Shown: positions 34,892 to 44,599 of the stretch, in pieces
Layout: each line of letters begins with the position of its first letter
Position numbering within the stretch: position 1 is the first letter of the stretch
DNA from: Gluconobacter morbifer G707
GTDB lineage: Bacteria; Pseudomonadota; Alphaproteobacteria; Acetobacterales; Acetobacteraceae
Length of the DNA stretch: 64,000 nt
Direction: 5' to 3'
NCBI RefSeq assembly: GCF_000234355.1
Contig: NZ_AGQV01000001.1
Location: 682,001 to 746,000, forward strand
Translations under genes and position numbers: made by a program
The notes under the pieces: model-generated
Database searches by the model: none
What the model was told of the DNA's origin: nothing
What the model saw: the letters and a program-made list of their open reading frames with translations, nothing else

Positions 34892-35024
34892 ATCGTGGTG
34901 ATAACCTCAGGCTAAAAGGCGATGGCGGCGTTTCACAATATTTAAATAAACCCTGACGGCCTCTCCCAAAACAAAGACCACCAACTGTGACAAATCTGCC
35001 ATGCTTCGTATGCATGGCTCAACA

Positions 35025-35933
35025 TCATGTTGTCACATTCCGGTACAGGTCTTTGCTCCAGCGACGATGCAGCCAGAGCCAAGATCCCGGAACCTGTTCG
35101 ATCCAGCTCTGGAGCCGGTCATTGAGCTGCTGCGTGAGGGCCAGGACATCGGCCTGCCGATTCTCTGTGGGTTGGGGCAGGAAGGGAGGATCGACCACCA
35201 GAACGAGCCTGGCCGGTCCGTCACGGCGGACATGCCCCGTAACGATCAGGGCCTTGTGGCGCAGGGCGAAGACGGCGGCGGCAGAAGCTGTCATGGCCGG
35301 GCGTCCGAAGAGGCGGGCCTCGATTCCGTCATTCATCTTCTGGTCTCCCAAAATGCCAAGATTTCCTCCTCTGGACAGATATTTCAGGGCGTCACGCGCA
35401 CCTCTGGCCCCTTTTGGGAACATTGGAACATCCTGTCCCATGGCCTGTCGGCGCAGTTCATGGATCAGCCTGTCCACCCATGGGTTGCTGGCGGCGCGAT
35501 AGAAGGATGCAAAGGGCATGCCGTATCGTGCCACGACAGGGGGCATCAGTTCCCAGTTTCCGATATGCCCGGAAAAGAAAATGACTGGTCGTCCGGACCT
35601 GTGCGCTTCCTCAAGATATTCCGCTCCTTCGACCCGCCACCCTGGCCCTTTGGGCGTATTCTGTATCAGGCGGCCGACATGGGGAAATTCCGCAACGGTC
35701 CGCCCGAGATTGTCCCAGCAGGCCCGGACGATGGCGAGGCGCTGCGGAGCTTTCAGGGCGGGCATGGCAAGCTGGAGGTTGCGGTCCGCCACGCGGGAGA
35801 CCGGAAGCCGGGGACCAATTGTGCGGGCCACAGCGCCTCCCAGACTGGAAGCTGTGGCAGGTGGCAGCATGCGGATGAGCGCGAGGAGACCACGGACGAG
35901 AAGGGCTTCCGCCCGGTATGGGACGCTGTTCAT
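35025..35933 (-). CDS. lpxL: Lipid A lauroyl/myristoyl acyltransferase family
   Basis: A 302-residue inner-membrane acyltransferase of the HtrB/LpxL family, adding a secondary acyl chain to the lipid A precursor. The catalytic H-x4-D/E motif is FFSGHIGNWEL, followed by YRAASNPWVDRLI and LGDQKMNDGIEARLFG. An N-terminal hydrophobic segment anchors it. Its ATG overlaps the lpxK stop (ATGA), so lipid A acylation, 4'-phosphorylation and Kdo addition are encoded in one coupled unit. Which acyl chain is transferred cannot be told. Confidence 0.9.
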   Translation of the reverse strand: MNSVPYRAEALLVRGLLALIRMLPPATASSLGGAVARTIGPRLPVSRVADRNLQLAMPALKAPQRLAIVRACWDNLGRTVAEFPHVGRLIQNTPKGPGWRVEGAEYLEEAHRSGRPVIFFSGHIGNWELMPPVVARYGMPFASFYRAASNPWVDRLIHELRRQAMGQDVPMFPKGARGARDALKYLSRGGNLGILGDQKMNDGIEARLFGRPAMTASAAAVFALRHKALIVTGHVRRDGPARLVLVVDPPFLPQPTENRQADVLALTQQLNDRLQSWIEQVPGSWLWLHRRWSKDLYRNVTT

Positions 35934-36913
35934 GGGCGGTGGAAAAGAAGATCCAGAAGATGTTCGGGAAAGGCGGGATCATCCCAGAGCAGTTCGACGG
36001 AGATGACCCTGACCGTGGCGGCGAAAGCAGACGGGAGTTTGACAGCATCCTTGGCTGTGGTGACTAGAATGGTTCCCGCTTCCCGGCTGAGGACCTCGAG
36101 CCGCTGGATGTCCGTAGCGGAATAAACGTGATGATCCGGGAAAGGCAGGCATCGGATCGGGTTCACGCCTGCTTCCTTCAGCATGTCGAAAAATTTTTCC
36201 GGGCGGCCGATTCCGGCGAACGCCACGACACGTTTTCCCTGAAGGCTGCGGATCTCCGGACCAGGGAGCAGTCGAGCCTGCCCTTTCGGCAGGAGTGTGC
36301 TCAGTGTGGAGAGAAGCCGGAACCTGTCTTCCCCGATCACCACGATGGCCTGCGCCCGCCGCAGTGCATCGGCCAGTGGTTCCCGCAGGGGGCCGGCAGG
36401 GATGACGTGTCCATTGCCCAGTCCGACCCCGCCATCCATTACGAGAATCGAGAGCGTCTTTTGCAGGGAGGGATTCTGGAACCCGTCATCCATGATCAGG
36501 CAGTCCGCGCCAGCGGCACTGGCTAGTCGGGCCGTCTCTCCGCGGTTCCGACCGACCCAAGTCGGCGCGGCGCGTGCCAGAAGCAGAGGTTCGTCTCCTA
36601 CGTCCCGGGCGGTATGGTGCCCCGGACGGACCTGAAGCGGGCCGCGTTCGCGCCCGCCGTGACCACGGCTCAAGATGTGAGGTTGATGGCCCCGTTCACG
36701 TAGGCGCTGCACAAGATCAAGGGCGAGAGGGGTCTTGCCGGTTCCCCCGGTCGTGACGTTGCCGCAGCAGAGAACAGGCACGGGTGCAGCATACCCTTCC
36801 TGCTGACGGCGGTGTCGCACGCCCCATGTCATGAGGGCGGCCAGCGGCCGGAGGAGCCATGCGGCCGGGCCCGACCGGGGGCGGGACCAGAAACGGGGTG
36901 GTTTCAGTCTCAT
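35930..36913 (-). CDS. lpxK: Tetraacyldisaccharide 4'-kinase
   Basis: A 327-residue P-loop kinase making lipid IVA. CGNVTTGGTGKTPLA is the Walker A region, followed by ILSRGHGG, GDEPLLLA and the DDGFQNPSL catalytic Asp motif. An N-terminal helix (AAWLLRPLAALMTWGV) binds the membrane. Coupled by ATGA to both neighbours, the WaaA fusion upstream and lpxL downstream. Confidence 0.95.
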   Translation of the reverse strand: MRLKPPRFWSRPRSGPAAWLLRPLAALMTWGVRHRRQQEGYAAPVPVLCCGNVTTGGTGKTPLALDLVQRLRERGHQPHILSRGHGGRERGPLQVRPGHHTARDVGDEPLLLARAAPTWVGRNRGETARLASAAGADCLIMDDGFQNPSLQKTLSILVMDGGVGLGNGHVIPAGPLREPLADALRRAQAIVVIGEDRFRLLSTLSTLLPKGQARLLPGPEIRSLQGKRVVAFAGIGRPEKFFDMLKEAGVNPIRCLPFPDHHVYSATDIQRLEVLSREAGTILVTTAKDAVKLPSAFAATVRVISVELLWDDPAFPEHLLDLLFHRP

Positions 36914-38775
36914 TCCTCAATCATGCCCAGAATACGGTCCCGCAGTCGGTTTACGACCGGATGGTTGCAGCGTGCCTCCGTGACGGCAGGAAGGGACGTA
37001 ACGATCCACTGCGCCAGACTTTCCATATCCTGAACGGAATGAACCACGCCGGAAAGCGTGCTCATGGCGTCCCGCCAGTTCTGCATTAGTGGACCGGTGG
37101 CTGTGGAGGTTCCGAGCCGCAGAGGTTCGAACGGATTGTGTCCGCCGCCGTTGCCACACAGGGAATTTCCGATCAGGCATCTGTCCGCCAGACGGTAGAA
37201 CAGGCCCAGCTCGCCCAGTGTGTCCGCCAGCCAGACTGGCGTGGCAGCATCGGGTGTGGCGCCTGTCGAGCGACGTGGTAGGCCGAATTCGGCAGCCAGT
37301 TCCGCGCCCCGGACCGGATGGCGGGGTACGATGATGGTCAGCAGGTCCGGCTGTGTCCGTCGTGCCCGGGCAGCGGCGGCCAGAATGAGGGTTTCCTCCC
37401 CCGGATGGGTGGACGCCGCCACGAAGACAGGTCGTGAGCCGATCAGGGCTTTCAGGCGTGCCAGTTCCTTTTCATCGTAAGGAAGGGGTGGGGCATCCTG
37501 CTTGAGATCGCCATCCTCGAAGACGGGCGAGGCTCCGAGCGCCCTGAACCGTAGGGCATCTTCCGGTCCGCGGGCCGCAACCCAGGCAAGACGGGAAAGC
37601 ATCCGTTTTGCCAGTCTGGGGACGCGCGCCCAGCGGCGGGCCGAGCAGTCTGACAGGCGGCCATTGACCAGCATGACCGGAATGCCGCGCCGATAACAGG
37701 CGGACACCATGCCCGGCCAGAGTTCGCTCTCCACGAAAACGACGCCATCCGGTCGCCAGTGCTTCAGGAAACGCCGGACCCAGCGCGGCACGTCATGGGG
37801 AATGAACTGATGGATCAGACGATCACCCGAAGAGGCATGGCGCGCGACAATGTCACTGCCGGTCACCGTTGCGGTCGTGAACAGGACATGGAGATCGGGC
37901 TGCTTCTGCAGGAGGGCTTCCACCAGGGGGAGTGCGCTCAGCGTTTCACCGACACTCGCGGCATGGACCCACAGGAGTGGCCCGGCTGGCCGTGATGGGG
38001 CGCCAAGACCCATTCGTTCCCGCAGGCGGGTGCGGATTTCTTTGCCCCGGTGCAGGCGTATTCTCAGCATGATGGTCAGCGCGGGGGCAAGCAGTGTTCC
38101 GGTCAGATGCCAGAGACGGTCTGCCAGACTGCGTTTCTGGCGCTGAACGAGGATGTCGGCCTGTTGCGAGACCGCGCGCAGGGCATCCTGAAGGGTTTCA
38201 GCGTCGGGCTGAAAAAGCGGAGCCCCAGCGACCATCGCACCGTGACCGAATGGCAGGGGAAATGCCAGTCCATCCCAGGAAGGCAGGCGCAGACCGCTGC
38301 AGGACAGCCCCATGGGAACGACGGCGCATTTCGCCAGACGGGAAAGGGCTACTGTACCGGGCTGGACCTGCTCGGCCGGTCCGCGCGGGCCGTCGGGCGT
38401 GATGGCGACCAGCGCGCCGTTCCTCAGTTCTTTCAGGGCCACGCGTAGAACGGAAGCGCCGCCTTTGTCCTTTCCTTTCCGCCCGGAGGAGCCGTGGATG
38501 CCGATAATGTCCCACGGACGGACAGTCTGTGAGATCAGCTGGCCGTCACGGTTGCGGGAAATCAGCACGCGCAGGCGCAGGGCCGGCTCAATGCGGCGTG
38601 CCCAGAACCACAGGGCCGGGCTGAGCGTCAGGGAGCGGTGCCAGAATGCCACCACCGTTCCCTGGTGTGCCGTGGTCAGGAGACGCCTTGACCGTGCCGA
38701 TCCCCTGACCTGCCAGCGCGTTGAACGCAGGCAGATTCCCAGCCAGAGACGGATCGGACGTGCGGGCGAAATCAT
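36910..38775 (-). CDS. waaA: Fused DUF374 acyltransferase-like and Kdo transferase (WaaA) protein
   Basis: One 621-residue open frame joins two proteins that are separate in most bacteria. Residues about 1-215 are a DUF374 domain (AFWHRSLTLS; GSSGRKGKDKGGASVLRVAL; ITPDGPRGP). Residues about 220-621 are a complete 3-deoxy-D-manno-octulosonic acid transferase with the catalytic Glu in HAASVGE (E277), ESELWPGM, VNGRLSD, STHPGEE and GNGGGHNPFEP near the C-terminus. The frame is open with no stop between them. Start ATG 38775; a TTG at 38823 is possible. Coupled to lpxK. Confidence 0.88.
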   Translation of the reverse strand: MISPARPIRLWLGICLRSTRWQVRGSARSRRLLTTAHQGTVVAFWHRSLTLSPALWFWARRIEPALRLRVLISRNRDGQLISQTVRPWDIIGIHGSSGRKGKDKGGASVLRVALKELRNGALVAITPDGPRGPAEQVQPGTVALSRLAKCAVVPMGLSCSGLRLPSWDGLAFPLPFGHGAMVAGAPLFQPDAETLQDALRAVSQQADILVQRQKRSLADRLWHLTGTLLAPALTIMLRIRLHRGKEIRTRLRERMGLGAPSRPAGPLLWVHAASVGETLSALPLVEALLQKQPDLHVLFTTATVTGSDIVARHASSGDRLIHQFIPHDVPRWVRRFLKHWRPDGVVFVESELWPGMVSACYRRGIPVMLVNGRLSDCSARRWARVPRLAKRMLSRLAWVAARGPEDALRFRALGASPVFEDGDLKQDAPPLPYDEKELARLKALIGSRPVFVAASTHPGEETLILAAAARARRTQPDLLTIIVPRHPVRGAELAAEFGLPRRSTGATPDAATPVWLADTLGELGLFYRLADRCLIGNSLCGNGGGHNPFEPLRLGTSTATGPLMQNWRDAMSTLSGVVHSVQDMESLAQWIVTSLPAVTEARCNHPVVNRLRDRILGMIEE

Positions 38776-38836
38776 GTTCGGTCCGGTAGCACGTGGGGCG
38801 GCGGCCCGCAAAAATGGCAACAATCAGGCGGCAGGA

Positions 38837-39553
38837 TTACTTCCGGACAAAGTGCTGGACCTGAAGGCTGGTGAAGGTCACGCGGCCCATATCATTGTGG
38901 GATGGCATGTGCCAGCCGGTCTCTCCCGCAACGGCTTCGAACCAGAAAGGTGGTGCAGTCGCGGCGGAGGGTAGGAGAAACGTGCTTTTCGTACCGTTGA
39001 CCGTCACACGCAGCAGGCCGTCCGGACGGGTCTCGAAGCGGTAGCTGACCCGGCCCTCAGGATAGACCGTTCCCACCACCGCCGTCTTCACGCCGGTATC
39101 CGTATGGACCACAGCTTCGACCTGATTGGCCGTGGCACGCAGATCCGCGACGGAGCCTGTCTTGCTGGCGATGCGGCCGATCGTGATCTGGCCGTTCCGG
39201 GGGAAGTGATCAATATGTAGGCTAGCCTGCATGACGCCCGGTGTTTCCTGAAAATACCATGCCGTGTTTTCCCGCAGCAGCGTCTCCGGAGCGATCTGCC
39301 CGCGAATGGCGGGCTGAAGCCCATCCGTCTGGAGGGTTATGGCTCCGGTTCCGGGATTCTGCTGGTAGAAACTGCTGTGATAGCCTTGGATCAGGGTCGT
39401 GGAGGGAACCAGTCTCAGTTTCAGGCGGGCAGCAGGTTCTTGGAGGGTGAAGTTTCCGGTTTCCGGCCGCTGCGACAGATCCAGCGCCTGTGCGGGCAGA
39501 ATAGTGGTCAGAGCCAGAAGAGCGGCAAACAGGAAGCGGATAGGAAAAGGCAT
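38837..39553 (-). CDS. Secreted alginate-lyase-2/lectin-fold-like protein
   Basis: A 238-residue exported protein (signal to AQALDL, about 23). The mature part reads as a concanavalin-type beta sandwich. GTVYPEGRVSYRFETRP followed by LLRVTVNGTKS resembles the corresponding strands of polysaccharide lyase family 7, and the last strand (GRVTFTSLQVQHF) sits where PL7 enzymes have YFKAGVYNQ. The catalytic R-S-E-x-R, Q-I-H and Y-x-Y residues are not recognisable, so it may be a non-catalytic glycan-binding relative. It lies upstream of the WaaA fusion on the same strand. Confidence 0.5.
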   Translation of the reverse strand: MPFPIRFLFAALLALTTILPAQALDLSQRPETGNFTLQEPAARLKLRLVPSTTLIQGYHSSFYQQNPGTGAITLQTDGLQPAIRGQIAPETLLRENTAWYFQETPGVMQASLHIDHFPRNGQITIGRIASKTGSVADLRATANQVEAVVHTDTGVKTAVVGTVYPEGRVSYRFETRPDGLLRVTVNGTKSTFLLPSAATAPPFWFEAVAGETGWHMPSHNDMGRVTFTSLQVQHFVRK

Positions 39554-39596
39554 GATGGTATGTCTTCCGGCTGACGGGAACGGGGGCGTATCATGG

Positions 39597-39629
39597 CCTG
39601 TCCACCCTCTTCGGGAAAGGGTGGACAGG
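39597..39629 (-). terminator. Perfect 12-bp hairpin after the universal stress gene
   Basis: CCTGTCCACCCT pairs perfectly with AGGGTGGACAGG around a 9-base loop. There is no T run on either strand, so it may act as a weak or Rho-assisted terminator or protect the 3' end of the usp transcript. Confidence 0.5.
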
Positions 39630-39638
39630 ATCTGCGCT

Positions 39639-40523
39639 TCAGCGACTCATGAGAACCGTCAGTTCCGCCCGTTCAAGAATATGCCGTGTGACACCCCCCA
39701 GGATCATCTGGCGCAGACGTGAATGGGAATAGGCCCCCATGCCGAGCATGTCGGCTTCGAATTCCCGGGCCGCTTTCAGAATACCCGCGCCGATATTCCG
39801 GTCCACCGGCTCAAAAACGCGGGCGGTGGCGGAAATGCCATGCATCCGCAGATAGGTCACGACAGCCTCGGCATCCGGGCCACGGCGCTGGTAATCCTGA
39901 CAGCTCAGGACCTGAACAGCCTCGGCAGTATGGGCCCATGGCAGAATGCAGCGAAGGGCGAGGGATGCTTCGGGCGTTCCGTTCCAGGCGATAACGATGC
40001 GCCGCCCAACCGTCTTGGGAGGCTTCGGGGGCGCGATGACAAGGGGACGCCCGCTGTCGAACAGGATGGAATGAAGCGTTTCCGAAGCCCGCGGGTCTGC
40101 ACCGGCCGAGAGGTTGGGCACCAGCGTCATGTCCGCCAGACGGGACCGCCAGGGCAGGGCGTCATGCTCTGTCCCGTCCAGAACCTCAAGGCTGGCGCTG
40201 ACACCGTCGCCCGGTGCGCTGCCCAGCCGGCGGGGGTCGATCCGGCGGATGCTGTGCCGCCCGACGAATGTGTCGAAGCACGAGCGGATCTCGATGGCCC
40301 GGCGCTGGGCTTCCGTGGTGGCCGTGTCGATCATTTCATTGACCATCCCGGCGGAAATGCCTTCGCCGGCCAGTGTCGCGACTTCGGACGGATCCGAACC
40401 CACCACAACGGCGGACAGATGGGCTTCAAAGCGTTTCGCGAAGTCGAGCGCCACCGACATGACCGACTCCAGATCTCCGGAGCCATTCAGGGGGAGAAGA
40501 ATATTCTTGATCTCGATAAGCAT
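39639..40523 (-). CDS. Universal stress protein, two UspA domains
   Basis: A 294-residue cytosolic protein made of two UspA-like halves (about 1-150 and 155-294). Only the second has the ATP-binding signature GAYSHSRLRQMILGGVTRH (G-x2-x-G-x9-G type). The first half starts NILLPLNGSGDLE and lacks it. Usp proteins respond to stress and growth arrest; the exact role is not known. Transcribed alone, closed by a hairpin. Confidence 0.9.
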   Translation of the reverse strand: MLIEIKNILLPLNGSGDLESVMSVALDFAKRFEAHLSAVVVGSDPSEVATLAGEGISAGMVNEMIDTATTEAQRRAIEIRSCFDTFVGRHSIRRIDPRRLGSAPGDGVSASLEVLDGTEHDALPWRSRLADMTLVPNLSAGADPRASETLHSILFDSGRPLVIAPPKPPKTVGRRIVIAWNGTPEASLALRCILPWAHTAEAVQVLSCQDYQRRGPDAEAVVTYLRMHGISATARVFEPVDRNIGAGILKAAREFEADMLGMGAYSHSRLRQMILGGVTRHILERAELTVLMSR

Positions 40524-40579
40524 GGGTGAGGTCTCCCCGGGTTCAGAGTATGTTCTGTCTTATTGTGTTTCTGATGTCT

Positions 40580-41194
40580 TTACGGATAGAGGCGCGTTAC
40601 GTTCCATCCCTTGTCATCCCCGCTTTTGCTGCGCGTCCATACGGCACGGTCATGCAGACGGAACGGCCGATCCTGCCAGAACTCGATGGCTTCGGGCACC
40701 ACACGAAAACCTGACCAGTTGGCGGGACGCGGGATCGGGCCATCACCATATTTTTCCTGCACGGTTTTCAGGCGCTCTTCGAATGTCTTCCGGTCATCCA
40801 GCGGACGGGACTGGTCCGAGGCGATGGCCCCAAGACGGGATGTCCGCGAGCGACTGGTGAAATAAGCATCCGCTTCCGCCGCGCTGACGGGCTCCACCGG
40901 GCCTTCGATCCGGATCTGGCGCCGCAGGGACTTCCAGTGAAAAAGCAGGGCGGCGTGAGGGTTCTCCCGCAGCTCCCGGCCCTTCCGGCTTTCGAGGTTC
41001 GTATAGAAGACGAATCCGCGCTCATCTGCGCCCTTCAGGAGCAGCATCCGCACGGAAGGACGCCCATCCGGCGTTGCGGTTGCGACGGCCATGGCGTTCG
41101 GGTCGTTCGGTTCGGTTTTCTCCGCTTCCGCCATCCATGTCGCGAACAGAGCGAAAGGATCGGCCGCAAGATCGATCAGGGGGATGTCGGACAT
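40580..41194 (-). CDS. pdxH: Pyridoxamine 5'-phosphate oxidase
   Basis: A 204-residue FMN enzyme making pyridoxal phosphate. [11 protein letters not shown] and [13 protein letters not shown] bind FMN, and [20 protein letters not shown] and the terminal WNVTRLYP are canonical. ATG 41194 has AAGGAGAG 6 bases upstream and gives normal length; the long in-frame upstream extension is not coding. Confidence 0.96.
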   Translation of the reverse strand: MSDIPLIDLAADPFALFATWMAEAEKTEPNDPNAMAVATATPDGRPSVRMLLLKGADERGFVFYTNLESRKGRELRENPHAALLFHWKSLRRQIRIEGPVEPVSAAEADAYFTSRSRTSRLGAIASDQSRPLDDRKTFEERLKTVQEKYGDGPIPRPANWSGFRVVPEAIEFWQDRPFRLHDRAVWTRSKSGDDKGWNVTRLYP

Positions 41195-41328
41195 GAAACT
41201 CTCCTTGAGTGGCGGAAAATGGCGGCCCGCAGGCTGGACTGAACAATGAACTGCACCGGAAACAGGGACTGCAAACGGCAGAAGTGCCCTTCCGGATGCG
41301 TCATATGCAGCATGCAGTATCTTCCCGC

Positions 41329-41862
41329 TTACGGGAATATTTCGCATCGGGCCTTGATCTGTCTCAGCATGCGCTGCCGCAACAGGCCACTGACCGGTCG
41401 GATGAGCAGCCAGTAGGGCAGGAAACGCCACCAGATCTTCCAGGACGGACAGGTCACCGTCGTGGAGGTTGCCAGACGCGTTTTCCCGTCCTGTCCAGGA
41501 GAGACGGTGAAGCTCAGGAAAAGGGTGCAGAGATCCTCCCTTTGATATGCAAGGAATTCGCTTCGTGAAGAGATGCGGCGCAGGCCGTATCCCGCTTTCC
41601 AGAAGGCGCCCTGAAGCCCGTAAACCCGCCGGACGCAGTCCTGTTCCAGAAGTGTGAAGTCTGTCAGGTCCAGTGGGGGAGACGTGGACTGTCGGAGCAG
41701 TCGCGCTGGCCATTCCCGCAGACGGATGGCCAGACGGGCCAGAGGATCGTGCTGGATGCGGTATCGGCCGGATTCTTCCAGAACCGTTGCAGGTGTGGCC
41801 GCGATGTCAATGACATGGTGTTCATGGAAGGCAGGCCCCGTGCGCGGACAGGTTTCAGCCAT
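41329..41862 (-). CDS. SRPBCC/DUF2867-like protein, unknown function
   Basis: A 177-residue soluble protein. The N-terminal half starts [17 protein letters not shown] and the end has [26 protein letters not shown], a pattern seen in uncharacterised START/SRPBCC-like proteins that bind lipid or small hydrophobic ligands. Central motifs ([24 protein letters not shown]) are consistent with that fold. No catalytic residues recognised. It is divergent from fabI, separated by 140 bases. The start ATG has no strong ribosome site. Confidence 0.65.
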   Translation of the reverse strand: MAETCPRTGPAFHEHHVIDIAATPATVLEESGRYRIQHDPLARLAIRLREWPARLLRQSTSPPLDLTDFTLLEQDCVRRVYGLQGAFWKAGYGLRRISSRSEFLAYQREDLCTLFLSFTVSPGQDGKTRLATSTTVTCPSWKIWWRFLPYWLLIRPVSGLLRQRMLRQIKARCEIFP

Positions 41863-42002
41863 CTGGATTGCCTTACTGTGACGATGTCCGGAAAAACACG
41901 CCGACCGGGAAAAGAGCAGAGGTCGGAGAGGAGAGTCTTGTTTGCGGAGTGTGGCTGTGCGACCACCACCCTAATCACGCAAAAGCGATTCAGGAAATCA
42001 AC

Positions 42003-42854
42003 ATGTCTGAAACCGAAGGCACTCTTCCGGCTCCTGCAACCGGTACCCTCATGAAGGGCAAGCGCGGCGTTGTCATGGGTGTCGCCAACAAGCATTCCAT
42101 CGCCTGGGCCATTGCCAGCGCCTGTGCCGCGCAGGGAGCGGAACTCGCTTTCACCTATCAGGGGGAGGCCCTTGGCAAGCGCGTCCGCCCGCTGGCCGAG
42201 AGCGTCGGGTCCGATCTCGTTCTGCCCTGTGATGTCAGCGATGACGCGGCCATCGACGAGACTTTTGCCGAGATCGAGCGGAAATGGGGAAAGATCGACT
42301 TTCTTGTTCACGCCATCGGCTGGGCGGACAAGCAGTTCCTGCGCGGACGTTATCTCGATACGCCGCGAGATGCTTTCCTCAAGGCCATGGACATTTCCTG
42401 TTTTTCCTTCACGGCGGTCGCCAGGCGCGCCTCGGCCATGATGAATCCGGGTGGCTCGCTCCTGACGCTGACCTATCTCGGCGCCGAGCGTGTCATGCCA
42501 CATTATAACGTCATGGGCGTGGCCAAGGCGGCGCTTGAAGCGTCCGTGCGTTACATGGCCGCAGATCTGGGACGTGACGACATCCGCGTCAACGGCATCT
42601 CTGCCGGGCCGATCATGACGCTTGCCGCCAACGGGATCAGTGACTTCCGTTACATCCTGCGCTGGAACCAGCTCAACTCCCCGATGGAACGTAACGTTGC
42701 GCTCAAGGATGTTGGTGGGTCCGGGCTGTATCTCCTGTCCGATCTTTCCAGCGGCGTGACGGGCGAAGTCCATCACGTGGATTGCGGTTATCACATCGTA
42801 GGTATGAAGAACCCGGATGCGCCGGATATCGCCGTCGCCACATCCGGAGACTGA
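42003..42854 (+). CDS. fabI: Enoyl-[acyl-carrier-protein] reductase (NADH)
   Basis: A 283-residue short-chain dehydrogenase completing each fatty-acid elongation cycle. Cofactor loop [13 protein letters not shown], the FabI-type active site Y158 (TLTYLG) with Y168-x6-K175 (HYNVMGVAK), and [12 protein letters not shown] are all FabI features. ATG 42003 has AGGA 8 bases upstream. aroC follows after one base. It is the target of triclosan and isoniazid-type inhibitors in other bacteria. Confidence 0.96.
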   Translation: MSETEGTLPAPATGTLMKGKRGVVMGVANKHSIAWAIASACAAQGAELAFTYQGEALGKRVRPLAESVGSDLVLPCDVSDDAAIDETFAEIERKWGKIDFLVHAIGWADKQFLRGRYLDTPRDAFLKAMDISCFSFTAVARRASAMMNPGGSLLTLTYLGAERVMPHYNVMGVAKAALEASVRYMAADLGRDDIRVNGISAGPIMTLAANGISDFRYILRWNQLNSPMERNVALKDVGGSGLYLLSDLSSGVTGEVHHVDCGYHIVGMKNPDAPDIAVATSGD

Positions 42855-42855
42855 T

Positions 42856-43938
42856 ATGTCCGACAACAGCTTCGGGAAACTCTTCCGTATCACGACGTGG
42901 GGAGAGAGTCATGGTCCGGCCATCGGCTGTGTGGTGGATGGATGTCCGCCGCTCCTGAAGCTGTCCGAAGCGGATATCCAGCCCTGGCTCGACCGTCGCC
43001 GGCCGGGGCAGTCGCGCTTCACTACCCAGAGACAGGAAGCGGATCAGGTCCGTATCCTCTCGGGAGTGTTTGAAGGCCGGACGACGGGAACGCCGATTTC
43101 CCTGATGATCGAGAACACCGATCAGCGGTCAAAGGATTACGGCGAAATCGCACGCCGATACCGGCCTGGTCATGCCGATATTGCCTATGACATGAAATAT
43201 GGCATCCGCGATTATCGCGGTGGTGGTCGGTCCTCTGCCCGCGAGACGGCCATGCGCGTTGCGGCGGGTGCGGTCGCGCGCGTGCTACTGCGAACACTGG
43301 TTGGCGAAAGGGTCAGGATCCGCGCTGCCCTGACCGGAATTGGCGGCCATATGATTGACGAGACCCGTTGGGACTGGGACGAGGTGGAGCGTAATCCCCT
43401 CTGGTGCCCGGATGCCGGGTCCGTCACGTCGTGGGAGGAGCTTCTCGACGCCGTCCGCAAGGCCGGTTCCTCCATAGGAGCCACGGTTACCGTCGTGGCG
43501 GAGGGGCTGCCGGCGGGCCTGGGTGCGCCTGTCTATGGCAAGCTGGATGCTGATATTGCTGGCGCGCTCATGGGGATCAATGGCGTCAAGGGCGTCGAGA
43601 TTGGTGATGGCTTCGGTGTTGCGTCCCTGCGCGGGGAGCAGAATGCTGATCCGATCGCACCGGGGCCGGCTTTCGAATCCAACCACGCCGGGGGGATTCT
43701 GGGAGGTATTTCTATCGGCCAGCCGATCGTAGCTCGCTTTGCCATCAAGCCAACCAGTTCGATTTTGACGCCCGTTCCTAGTATCACGCGCGACGGGGAG
43801 GCCGTGGAGGTCAGGACAAAGGGGCGGCACGATCCCTGCATCGGAATCCGGGCCGTCCCGGTGGCTGAGGCCATGATGGCCTGTGTGCTGGCAGATCACA
43901 TGCTGCGTCATCATGCGCAGTGCGGCTGGCCGCGCTGA
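42856..43938 (+). CDS. aroC: Chorismate synthase
   Basis: A 360-residue FMN-dependent enzyme converting EPSP to chorismate. Family signatures are [58 protein letters not shown] and [11 protein letters not shown]. Starts one base after fabI, so they share a transcript. With aroE at 12 kb and chorismate mutase at 54 kb, three shikimate-related genes lie in the window but unlinked. Confidence 0.97.
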   Translation: MSDNSFGKLFRITTWGESHGPAIGCVVDGCPPLLKLSEADIQPWLDRRRPGQSRFTTQRQEADQVRILSGVFEGRTTGTPISLMIENTDQRSKDYGEIARRYRPGHADIAYDMKYGIRDYRGGGRSSARETAMRVAAGAVARVLLRTLVGERVRIRAALTGIGGHMIDETRWDWDEVERNPLWCPDAGSVTSWEELLDAVRKAGSSIGATVTVVAEGLPAGLGAPVYGKLDADIAGALMGINGVKGVEIGDGFGVASLRGEQNADPIAPGPAFESNHAGGILGGISIGQPIVARFAIKPTSSILTPVPSITRDGEAVEVRTKGRHDPCIGIRAVPVAEAMMACVLADHMLRHHAQCGWPR

Positions 43939-43948
43939 ATTTTCAGTG

Positions 43949-43975
43949 TGCCGGAAGGGTAAGAACCTTCCGGCA
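43949..43975. terminator. Hairpin between convergent aroC and osmC-like genes
   Basis: TGCCGGAAGG pairs perfectly with CCTTCCGGCA around a 7-base loop; no T run. Its position between convergent genes suggests termination or 3'-end protection for both. Confidence 0.55.
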
Positions 43976-43992
43976 ATCCACGAAAGTGGGTT

Positions 43993-44424
43993 TCAGCTTT
44001 CCAGACGAGCGTCCAGCGTGATTTCCGTGTTGAGCAGCTGGGAAATCGGACAACCTACCTTGGTCTTGTTTGCGATTTCCTTGAACTGCGCTTCTGAAAT
44101 GTCCGGGATCTGGGCCGCCAGCTCCAAGTGAGATCTCGTGACCGCGAAACCATCTCCCTTCTTGTCGAGGGAAACAGTGGCTTTCGTGTCGAGAGACGTC
44201 GCGGTGAAGCCGGCTTCACCTAGGAAAAGTGAAAGCGCCATCGTGAAGCATGCGGCATGGGCTGCGCCGATCAGCTCTTCGGGATTCGTGCCCGGCTTGT
44301 CTTCAAAGCGCGTATTGAAGCCATAGGGCTGGTCCTGAAGCGCGCCGCTCTGGGTCGAGATTGAGCCGCCGCCGTCCTTCAGGCCGCCTTGCCAGTGGGC
44401 TGAAGCTGTCTTGTTGATGGTCAT
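43993..44424 (-). CDS. osmC: OsmC/Ohr-family peroxide reductase
   Basis: A 143-residue protein of the OsmC group, thiol-dependent reductases of organic peroxides. The two redox cysteines are C59 (AHAACFTMAL) and C125 (KVGCPISQ), with E50 in PEELIGAAH. The Ohr/OsmC split is hard to settle by eye; the KKGDGFAVTRSHLEL strand and WQGGLKDGGG start favour OsmC. ATG 44424 has GGAGAG 6 bases upstream. It is divergent from nrdA. Confidence 0.92.
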   Translation of the reverse strand: MTINKTASAHWQGGLKDGGGSISTQSGALQDQPYGFNTRFEDKPGTNPEELIGAAHAACFTMALSLFLGEAGFTATSLDTKATVSLDKKGDGFAVTRSHLELAAQIPDISEAQFKEIANKTKVGCPISQLLNTEITLDARLES

Positions 44425-44599
44425 GGAAACTCTCCGCATCTGTGGGGTCGTCCGTTCCAACGTGATGTGTGGCTGATCGTTCCGCCCGGCTCGGGATGCT
44501 TTGAAATCCGGTTGGCTGTGTTCTTTCTGCACGGTGGCATCAGGACCGGCAGCGACGCCTGGGGATGAAAAGGAAACCAGCGGCTGTTTTCCGCGATCA

